From the NCBI GenBank assembly GCA_015486905.1, contig WFQV01000306.1, positions 1 through 15,100 on the forward strand: 15,100 nt of DNA, read 5' to 3'. Positions within the stretch are counted from its first letter, which is position 1. Every line of letters begins with the position of its first letter. The DNA comes from Melioribacteraceae bacterium. Lineage in GTDB: Bacteria; Bacteroidota; Ignavibacteria; Ignavibacteriales; Melioribacteraceae. The notes under the pieces are model-generated. The model was given only the letters and a program-made list of their open reading frames with translations, was not told the DNA's origin and searched no databases. Of the stretch, positions 7,009 to 14,900 are shown piece by piece. The position numbers were made by a program, and so were the translations under genes.

Positions 7009-8250
7009 TTAATTTTCCTCCCGAATCAAAAGAACGGCAATAAAACCGTAAATACCCGTTAAGAGAACTAAAATCAAATCGATTATTTGGTTTTTGAACC
7101 CGCGCATTTTGTACTTCTTCAGCAAATACGCAGTTAGAATAACCAAAAGCAGATTGAATAGAAACGTGTAAATACCGTTAAATTTGAAATAAAAATTAAA
7201 GAAATCATTGTTTTTGGAATCCATCCTCAGCGTAAAGGGAGTTACAACTGCAAGAATTTTACCCGGTAGTCTTTTGTTGTTCGAGAGCCATTTGCTTTTG
7301 TAAGTATCCACCAACTTGTAACTCCTATCGGTCACAAAAGCGGTGAGGCTGTCCTTATCAATCAGAGAAATTATTCTGTATTTCAAATTACCCATTATTT
7401 TAAATTGCATCGTTTTAATGTTGAAATTTTTAATGGGAAGTTGAATTAATTTGTAATTATCTCTCGAAATCAGAAAGACTCGGTTGTCCTTTGAAATTAA
7501 GATTCCGTGAAATTCTTTTAGTTCAAGCTCTTTAATCCAAATGTACTCAACTTTAACATCCGGAGGGAGAAATACTTTTTTAACATACGGTCTATTGTGA
7601 ATTCGCATCAAATGGAAAAGTTCGCCATTGTTGTCAACAATAAAATAGCCGTCGTCGTACGGTTTCATATTCGAGGGATTACCGAAATATTTACGAGCGG
7701 GGAAATTGAACCCTGCTTTAACCAAAGCATTGTTGAACCTTGTGCTTAACCCTTTTTCTACTTTATTCGTTTCACAATTAATAAATTCAAACTTATTATT
7801 AATCCTAAAAAAGTCGTCCGGCATTTTCAGCTCCGGTCCGTCCGGGCGTGCTTCCAAAAGGGGATAAAGATTTATTTGGTAATAGTAAATATCGCTGGGT
7901 TTAATATTCAAATAGATATAATTCAATTTAAGTTGTTTGTAATCAACCGGCATTCCTTCAATCGTATCTGGCAATTCGTCACGGTAAATAAGTTGACGAA
8001 AACTAAATAAAGGGGTTAAGCGTTCGAACTGCTTTCGAGGAATAATATTGCCTTGAACGTCAACACGGACAAACCTTTTGTGCTGAACCTCTCCGAGTAA
8101 AAACTCTTTTTTAATTGAGCTGTAATAGACCATAGGTGCTCTTGAATTTTTTGCGAATACCAGCCAATAATATTTAGGGACAACATAAGCGGAGATAAAA
8201 ATTATTAAAAGCAAGAAAATAAAACGCGAAATTTTAGCGGCTGTTTTCAT
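7009..8250 (-). CDS. membrane-anchored DUF4857-like protein of an ABC operon
   Basis: A 413-residue protein with one N-terminal hydrophobic helix (about 8-28), a large central soluble region of some 320 residues, and two C-terminal hydrophobic helices (about 359-380 and 386-408). The central part would probably lie outside the cytoplasm, judging by the N-terminal anchor. The start pattern (hydrophobic anchor, then 'YYSSIKKEF', then 'TPLFSFRQLIYRDELPDTIEG') recalls the DUF4857 family of Bacteroidota, which I know from ABC-transporter neighbourhoods; this assignment is from memory and not verified. No enzyme motif or metal-binding cluster is seen. Its ATG overlaps the stop of the permease gene by 4 bp (ATGA) and is preceded by a G-rich GAGGGGGG site. 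It is last in the operon. Role: probably an accessory or substrate-handling subunit of the transporter. Confidence 0.7.
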   Translation of the reverse strand: MKTAAKISRFIFLLLIIFISAYVVPKYYWLVFAKNSRAPMVYYSSIKKEFLLGEVQHKRFVRVDVQGNIIPRKQFERLTPLFSFRQLIYRDELPDTIEGMPVDYKQLKLNYIYLNIKPSDIYYYQINLYPLLEARPDGPELKMPDDFFRINNKFEFINCETNKVEKGLSTRFNNALVKAGFNFPARKYFGNPSNMKPYDDGYFIVDNNGELFHLMRIHNRPYVKKVFLPPDVKVEYIWIKELELKEFHGILISKDNRVFLISRDNYKLIQLPIKNFNIKTMQFKIMGNLKYRIISLIDKDSLTAFVTDRSYKLVDTYKSKWLSNNKRLPGKILAVVTPFTLRMDSKNNDFFNFYFKFNGIYTFLFNLLLVILTAYLLKKYKMRGFKNQIIDLILVLLTGIYGFIAVLLIREEN

Positions 8251-8915
8251 CTTACCCCCCTCTTAAATCTGAAGCCTGAAAGAATAATCAAGTAACCGAG
8301 CAGAAGCGTAAATATTGTAAAGTAAGAAATCACATAAATGTACTGCCCGTAAGCATCGCCCGTCATTAAAATATCTACAAACCCGAAACCGAAGAGAGCG
8401 ATAATAACTTTCCGCAGCCAAAGCTGTTCAATCATTACAACCGCTGTCAGGAAATATGTTGCAAGCCCGGCTAAAAACCAAGGGGCGATGGAAAGCAGCA
8501 TTGCGTAAGTTATTTCGGCAGGGAAGAATTTTACCGAAATTAGAATTAGGCCTAAAGCAAAAATCAAATATTGCAATAGTAAAAGTGCAAACCCGAATGT
8601 AATTAAAAAAATTAAAATCGTGTTCTCTTTAAGCGGCAAATGCAAAGTCAATTTTAACCTTAAATTTTGAACCTCCGGAAGGAACTGCGCAACAGCAATC
8701 GCCAAAGCAATTAAAAGAGGAATAAATTCAAACTGTGCAAAAAACATATAGTTTTTAAACACAATGTAATTCCAAACAACATTAGCGTTGTTAAATTCTA
8801 CCACAGCGCGAATATTCAAATAAATAACAAATAAAACGATAACACCCACGCCAAAAGAGACGGCGTAAGTCCAACGAATTTTAATCCATTCTTTGTAAGC
8901 AAGAGATTTAAACAT
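8247..8915 (-). CDS. ABC-2-type transporter permease subunit
   Basis: A 222-residue integral membrane protein with six predicted helices (about 17-37, 60-80, 100-127, 137-160, 166-186 and 192-215). The short N-terminal 'MFKSLAYKEWIKIRW' cytoplasmic stretch before the first helix is typical of ABC-2-type permease subunits encoded beside a separate ATPase. Sequence conservation of this class is low, so the call rests on topology and on the adjacent ATPase gene 10 bp upstream. The ribosome-binding site AAAGGAG (8921-8927) overlaps the stop codon of the ATPase gene, consistent with translational coupling. Probably forms the membrane channel as a homodimer. The substrate is not evident. Confidence 0.85.
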   Translation of the reverse strand: MFKSLAYKEWIKIRWTYAVSFGVGVIVLFVIYLNIRAVVEFNNANVVWNYIVFKNYMFFAQFEFIPLLIALAIAVAQFLPEVQNLRLKLTLHLPLKENTILIFLITFGFALLLLQYLIFALGLILISVKFFPAEITYAMLLSIAPWFLAGLATYFLTAVVMIEQLWLRKVIIALFGFGFVDILMTGDAYGQYIYVISYFTIFTLLLGYLIILSGFRFKRGVR

Positions 8916-8925
8916 TTCTGCTCCT

Positions 8926-9810
8926 TTAATATTTTCCCGTTAACCCGATGAAAGCATCTTCCAAATCCATATCAATCTCTTGGAAGTTTGCATATTGAAC
9001 ATTTTTATTATTCAAATACTCTTTTATTTTATCCTCCTTCTCAAAGGAATAAAGAGTGTACTTGTTTTTTATTATCTCGAAATTTTTAATTATTTCGTCT
9101 TTCGTAAATTTAACGTCTTCCTCGGCCCTGAAAGTGTAACAATGAAAATTATTTTTCAAATTGTCAATCGAGGTTTCCATTACAACGCCGGAATAATCCA
9201 AGATTACACAGTCCTGAAGGAAACCATCCAAATCCTGAATGATGTGTGAAGTAATGAAAATGGTTTTGTTTTTAACCTCGGCATATTCCTTTAAATAATC
9301 GAGGAACAATCGTCGGTAACCGGCATCGAGCCCCATTGAGTAATCATCCAAAATCAGCAAATCGGGATCTTGAGCAAGGATTAGCCCCAAAGCCACTTGC
9401 GAGCGCTGACCGGCGGACATACGTGAAATTTTTTGATCTTCCAATACTTTCAGCTTGGACATCAACTCGTAATAAACTTCCCTATCCCATTTGGGGTAAA
9501 AAGCGGAATAAAACTTTTCAATCTGCTTAATATTCATAAAGGAATATTGAATGTGCCCTTCAATCAAAAATCCCACGCGCGCTTTTGTTTGCGGACTTAA
9601 TTTGTACGAATCCTCGCCGAAAATTTGACACGTGCCAGATTTGGGTTTCAGAAAACCGTTGAGAATATTGATTGTAGTGGTCTTGCCCGTTCCGTTTTTA
9701 CCGAGCAAACCGAAAGTACTCCCTTTCGGAATTTTGAAACTTAAATTTTCGTAAACTTTTTTCTTACCGTAATAATGGGTAAGATTGTTAATTTCAACAG
9801 CGTATTCCAT
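8926..9810 (-). CDS. ABC transporter ATP-binding protein
   Basis: A 294-residue nucleotide-binding subunit expected to power the neighbouring permease from the cytoplasmic side. Seen: Walker A GLLGKNGTGKTTT with Lys43, signature motif MSAGQRS at 131-137 (a variant of LSGGQ), Walker B LLILDD with Asp155, D-loop 'MGLD' at 159-162, and the switch His189 in 'ITSHI'. The position after the Walker B aspartate, normally the catalytic glutamate, is Asp156, and the usual 'EP(T)' is 'DYS'. The C-terminal 90 residues after the switch form an accessory region with a charged 'EKEDKIKEYL' stretch, as in other exporter-type ATPases. The start is preceded by AAGGAA overlapping the stop codon of the iron-sulfur gene, 11 bp upstream. 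Family and role in the operon are secure; direction and substrate are not. Confidence 0.93.
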   Translation of the reverse strand: MEYAVEINNLTHYYGKKKVYENLSFKIPKGSTFGLLGKNGTGKTTTINILNGFLKPKSGTCQIFGEDSYKLSPQTKARVGFLIEGHIQYSFMNIKQIEKFYSAFYPKWDREVYYELMSKLKVLEDQKISRMSAGQRSQVALGLILAQDPDLLILDDYSMGLDAGYRRLFLDYLKEYAEVKNKTIFITSHIIQDLDGFLQDCVILDYSGVVMETSIDNLKNNFHCYTFRAEEDVKFTKDEIIKNFEIIKNKYTLYSFEKEDKIKEYLNNKNVQYANFQEIDMDLEDAFIGLTGKY

Positions 9811-9821
9811 TAAATTATTCC

Positions 9822-11774
9822 TTAAAAATTATTCTTAATTAAATTAAGAGCGCTTGTCACTTTCCCTTCAGGTTTCGATTTGAAAGGATTCCTAACCTCT
9901 TTGGTAGTACCGTCGGAGAAGTGAACTTTTAACATTTTGGAAGCAATAGCTTTTTTAACCTCTTCGAGTGAAATTTTTTCAGGTACAAAGAAGACGTAAG
10001 CCGTAGGGACTTTGTTGTACCTTGTTGAAAGTCGGACAATACCTTTCCAATTTGACAAGTGGCTCGTAAGATAACTCAACATTCTGTAAAGCGAACCGCT
10101 TGCCGCCTCGGGCATAGGATAAGCAAGGACTTTCAAATTCTCCGGTTTGTATTTTGAATAACCGTTAAATTTTCTGTCGTACTTTTTAAACATTAAAATC
10201 TCGTAATCGGCAACGGAAACTTTTCCAAGGCTTCGTGTTTCTCCTTCCACCTTGAAATCCATTTCTCGTTTGAGAGTTCCGCCGTCCCGAAGTCTTATTT
10301 CTACTTCCTCGGATTCGATTATTTTTCTAATATTCTCCGGTGAAGTTATCTTCGAATTGTAGTAAATCTTAGCTTTAACCGGTTCTCCGAACATTGTTTG
10401 AAAACCGTAAATTCCTTTGTCCTTCATAAAGGCGTAAGAAAGGTTAACATAATCCACATTGTCGAAGAAATTTTTAATTCCCACCTCAAGAACGTCGAGG
10501 GAATCAACTATTCCTTTGCGTATGCGTCGCACCTTCTGAGTTACCGGTTTGAAAATATCCCTTTTAATTCTAAGCGGTGTAATCTCACTCGGATTGTAAT
10601 AAATTTTTACCGTATGTGAGGAGGCGTAAGCGTCCAACCCGTAAATGCCTTTAATTCTTTTAATCTGTCTTTCGAACGATTTCGAACTACTGAAGCATTT
10701 GACGTTTTTTAACCCCGTTTGTTCGTACACTTTAATGTTTTTAATTTTGCTGAAATTTCCCCATCTATCAGAGAGAGTTTTAAATTCGTAAAACGAAGAA
10801 GCGGTAAGTCCTACAACAATTAATAACACGGTTGCAACCGGAGCAATCCATTTGGAAAATTTAACACTCTTTTTAATAAATAACGTTTCTTTAACAGGGC
10901 AGGAATAAATACAATCCGAGCATAAAGTGCAATCAATATTATCGACTGTATCGTATTTGTCTATTTCAATTCCTTGCGGACAATTCTTATCACATACATG
11001 GCACGTCGGGCAGGAATCTGTCTTTCTTTTAATTTTAGTAAGAGGAAAAACTAAACTTTTTTTGAAAATGACCTCCGTTAACATTGCAAAGAATATTATT
11101 CCCGTAACCAACCAAAACAATCCCAAATTTGCGCCCAAGAGGTTTGCTATTAAATAAATAATTATTACCCCCGCAGCAACCACAACGTTCATAAAAATGT
11201 TACCTATCGCACCGAGCGGACAAAGGTACTTGCACCAAAACATTCTTGTGACAATCGAACCGATAATCACTACGGCAATAGTTGCAACAGCAAAATACCA
11301 CACTATGTCATTATTTCCGAAACCCGTAACGGAAGCAAAATAAGGGTCGAACTCCCGGCAGAACAACTCACTGGAATTCATCGTAAAATAAATAGTGGCG
11401 TAAAGGAGCAAATATTTTAAAATTCTAAGCGGGCGGTCAACGTATTCGGGAATACGAATGTTTATTTTAAGTTTATCGCCTAATTTCCCCAGCCACTCTG
11501 AGACCGCACCAATCGGACAGATGTAACTGCAAAATAATTTTCCAAATAAGACAGCTCCAATTATCAGAATAATTCCCAAAGTAACTTGCACTTCGCTCAT
11601 AGTGCAAGAAAGGCTTCCGAGATTAAGTTTACTCATCAAGGAAGCTATTCCGCCAAGGGGGCAATAAGCTTCGAAATCAGGATGGTAAGAAGGGTTTAAA
11701 AGAGGTCTTAATATCGCAATTAAAATTAAAGCAATGATTGTAAACTGGAAGTAACTTCTGACTTTATTCTTCAT
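9822..11774 (-). CDS. NapH/NosR-like membrane iron-sulfur protein with HMA-like tail
   Basis: A 650-residue protein, first in the four-gene operon. Residues 1-240 are a membrane domain of about six helices with three CPxGx motifs (C38; C82/C86 in FCSYICPIGA; C181/C185 in WCKYLCPLGA), as in the NapH/NosR/CcoG-type electron-transfer proteins. Residues 255-265 (CPTCHVCDKNC) and 282-292 (CTLCSDCIYSC) are two ferredoxin-type 4Fe-4S sites. One more helix (about 309-328) follows. The remaining 320 residues contain three divergent alpha/beta repeats (about 345-410, 425-503 and 546-628), each with a 'G(I/L)...V.(I/V)(Y/F)...(K/E/P)..(I/T)' pattern like heavy-metal-associated (HMA) domains, but without the CxxC metal site; only C360 remains in the first. 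No NosR-type N-terminal FMN domain is present. Likely role: moving electrons across or along the membrane for the transporter encoded behind it. Its ATG has an AAGGAA site 6 nt upstream. Confidence 0.85.
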   Translation of the reverse strand: MKNKVRSYFQFTIIALILIAILRPLLNPSYHPDFEAYCPLGGIASLMSKLNLGSLSCTMSEVQVTLGIILIIGAVLFGKLFCSYICPIGAVSEWLGKLGDKLKINIRIPEYVDRPLRILKYLLLYATIYFTMNSSELFCREFDPYFASVTGFGNNDIVWYFAVATIAVVIIGSIVTRMFWCKYLCPLGAIGNIFMNVVVAAGVIIIYLIANLLGANLGLFWLVTGIIFFAMLTEVIFKKSLVFPLTKIKRKTDSCPTCHVCDKNCPQGIEIDKYDTVDNIDCTLCSDCIYSCPVKETLFIKKSVKFSKWIAPVATVLLIVVGLTASSFYEFKTLSDRWGNFSKIKNIKVYEQTGLKNVKCFSSSKSFERQIKRIKGIYGLDAYASSHTVKIYYNPSEITPLRIKRDIFKPVTQKVRRIRKGIVDSLDVLEVGIKNFFDNVDYVNLSYAFMKDKGIYGFQTMFGEPVKAKIYYNSKITSPENIRKIIESEEVEIRLRDGGTLKREMDFKVEGETRSLGKVSVADYEILMFKKYDRKFNGYSKYKPENLKVLAYPMPEAASGSLYRMLSYLTSHLSNWKGIVRLSTRYNKVPTAYVFFVPEKISLEEVKKAIASKMLKVHFSDGTTKEVRNPFKSKPEGKVTSALNLIKNNF

Positions 11775-11955
11775 TGAGTTTCCTTATGTTAATCGGGAAC
11801 AGTGAACAGATAATAGTGAATGTCTATGGTATTTATTACTCGTTACTAACAATAATCATACTCTTATTTTTCAATAAGATATTTTAAGCCATTCCCTTCT
11901 AATTGATAATTTACAATATTCATTGAGGTAAAAAAACGGGAATGCAATAAATAAG
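11775..11955. other. intergenic region upstream of the iron-sulfur/ABC operon
   Basis: This AT-rich stretch must contain the promoter of the minus-strand operon, because a strong terminator closes the gene upstream. I searched for the minus-strand TAnnTTTG element and found no clean match. A short imperfect repetition (CAGTGAACAGATAATAGTGA, 11811-11830) is present. No small gene is supported. Confidence 0.35.
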
Positions 11956-11980
11956 GGGGCGTCATATTTCAGACGCCCCA
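11955..11980 (-). terminator. intrinsic terminator of the T9SS cargo gene
   Basis: Read on the minus strand, GGGGCGTC (11979-11972) pairs perfectly with GACGCCCC (11963-11956) around an 8-nt loop. It begins 8 bp after the stop codon of the upstream secreted protein and is followed by CTTATTTATT. The 8-bp GC-rich stem is strong and the downstream T-content is moderate. It separates the cargo gene from the iron-sulfur/ABC operon. Confidence 0.8.
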
Positions 11981-11987
11981 AAAGAAA

Positions 11988-14900
11988 TTATTTAAGAAGT
12001 ACCATCTTCTTGGTCGCTGTGTATTTTCCGGCGGTCATTTTGTAAATATAAACTCCCGTCGGCAAATTAGCGGCATTGAAATTGACTTCGTAAGAACCGG
12101 CATCCATTTCTTTGTTGATTAACGTCATTACCTCTTGACCCAAAACGTTAAATACCTTTAATGTAACTTGCTCTTTGTTAGGAACACTAAAGCGTATTTT
12201 GGTAGTCGGGTTAAAGGGGTTAGGATAGTTTTGATCCAACTCGAAACGTCTTACAATTTTCCCGGTCTCTTTTACATCTGTCAACAATGGGTTTTGCTCC
12301 CACTGATCGGATTTATCTTCTTGATTTGTCCAATGGTCCGTAGGAGCGCTGTAAGGCTGTACAAAGTCCTTCGGTCCGTTCATTGCAATGTACCTTACTC
12401 TGTAGGCAAATGCACCGAAACCGGCAGGCTCGTGAATGTAGCTACCGTCGGAAGCGCTTACGAAACCGTATCTGTAAACAAATTCGTTGAACGAAGGACC
12501 GTTAACAGTTAAAGTACCTGTGTAAATATGGTCACCGTCAGGGTCGGTTAACTCTAATACTTTCATATCATCGGTATCCGTCCAACCTTGAGTTCTAACG
12601 AACGACGGTTGTTCACTAATCCAGTAAAGAGTATCTGTTGCCGGATTAAACGGAACAGCAATCAATGAAGTATCCATTGCAGGGCTCATATCAACACTGA
12701 AAGTAATCGATAATGTTTGACCTGCATCAATTACCTGTCCCGGAAGTACGTCATCGTAATAAGCAGGGTCAGCACTCTGATCCGATTTGGCTTTGAATTC
12801 TATTTTGCGGTTACCACCGCCGGTACTAGCCGGTCTCTCCCAGCCATCAGTCCAAATACCGGGGTTAGCCAAATTAACATAGAATTTGTATTCAAGCATG
12901 TCACCAACCGGTTGATTATCGAACGGTACGTTAAGGTTATAAACCGAAGGGGTCAACGGATTTTGATTCATGTGGGAGCGTGCTGCATCATCTCCATTCC
13001 AGCCGTTAAAACCGCCGCGTATTTGAACGGAATCGGTTGTCGGGTCAAAGATTCCTATTCCCTGCATTACGCTCATATCAACCGAGAAAAGGATATTTCC
13101 ACTGCCCGTAATATTTACAACACTATCGCGGTCGAACCAGTAAGGTCCTGCAATTGCATCATGGTCGGGTACGGTGTACTCTCTGTTCGGGTCGCTTTCC
13201 CAGGTATCGGGATTATCATAAAAGAACTTGAAGTAAACCGTTTCTCCTTCGGAAATGCTTAACGTATCCGATTGATAAAGATAACTGCCGATATCGGTCA
13301 TTGGGGTTTCACCCCAACCGTTAAACGAACCTCTTACGGAAACATTGGAATTAGCAGGTACGAAAGTACCTTCCTGCTGTTTTACACTCATGTCAACTTG
13401 AAATACAATATTGTGTTTATTCAAATTGACAACACTGTCACGGTCAAAATAGCCAAAATAGTAGCCGCCACTATCGGGTACTATAAATTCTCTATTAGGG
13501 TCTGATTCCCAAGTGTCGGGATTATCGTAGAAATATTTAAAGTAAACCGTATCTCCCGGTGTAAAACCTCCCACATTTGCTCTATAAATTAGATCGGTAG
13601 TTACAACCATATCACTGTCAGGGAACATTTCGGTTTCACCCCAACCGTTAAACGAACCTCTTACAAAAACATGAGATGCAGCCGGGTCAAAAGTGCCTTC
13701 AGCCTGCTTTACGCTCATATCGCACTCAAAGGTGACATTAACACCTTCCGGTTTCCCGGCAGACCATTTGCTTAACCATAAGTCATAAGAACCCTTGCTT
13801 GAAACATCAAGTAAAAAGTTTGCGGGATTACTTTTGAAATATCCGAAGAAATAGACGTTCCCGGCGTCATCATAACCAAGCCCGCGAACATAATCGTAAG
13901 AATTGCCTCCCAAACCAATTGCATGCTTCTTTCCATGATCCAAAGCTACAATAAGAGCGTCTTTGTTTCCTAAGTTAACAACCGTATCCTCACCGAAAAC
14001 AAAAGTGCTCTGCGAGTAACCTCCAATAACTGCAACGTCAGGGTCTCCGCCCATAAATTTAATTACGGAACCGCTTTCGTCACCATCGGGACCACCTGCG
14101 GTAAAACCTCCTACATAATTACCGTCAGCATCAAATCCGAGAGCTAAAAGGTCTTTTCCGCCCGTAGAAATTAAAGTTGTGTCGGTGCCTACATAAAGAG
14201 TGTCCTGAAAATATCCCGTAACTCCAACTACTTTCATATCCACATTTTCCGCATAATCAATACCATAAGCACCGTCGTAACCGGGACCGTAAAAATTCCT
14301 TGCCCATACGTAGTTACCGTTTCCGTCTAATTTGGCAACAAACCCTTCGTATCCGTCCTCAAAATTTACGGATGTTGTTCCGAATTCGGCTGTGGTATCC
14401 GTATAGGAACCACATAGATAAATATTGCCAGAAGGATCTCCAACTACATCGTAGCCGGAAGTATAAGCAGGTCCTCCGCCTGTTGTTCCCCAAACATAAC
14501 CGCCGTCGGGAGTTATTTCCATTACAAACGCATTTCTAGTACCAGCGTTAATAATTTCGTTTCCTTCATAAGTTAAAGTATCTACTTTGCCTGAACTGCC
14601 GAAATAACCTGCAACAACGATATTACCATTAGGTAATACGGTAATGCCTTGTCCTTTTGCTTGGGAATGAGGTGTATGTCCTGCTTTTACCCAAATGAAA
14701 TTTCCCGTAGCACCGTCAATCTTTGCAATGAAAACATCCCAGTTGTAAGCGGATACAACGGAATCACTGCCAAAGTAAGCTGTTTTAAAGAAAGCACCGG
14801 TAACAAAAACATTTCCGTTGGTGTCAACAGCGACAGCATCACCTTCGTCTGCTGAAGAACCGCCTGCGGCTACCGCCCATTGAGCAACGCCGCCGGAATC

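Noticed and set aside
9822..11774. NosR proper (nitrous oxide reductase regulator)
   Set aside because: The N-terminal periplasmic FMN-binding domain is absent and no nosZ or nosD genes are near; only the membrane and FeS portion is similar.
12717..13262. 181-codon open frame on the plus strand
   Set aside because: It lies opposite the secreted-protein gene, whose domains and repeats are unambiguous; no start signal or recognisable domain.
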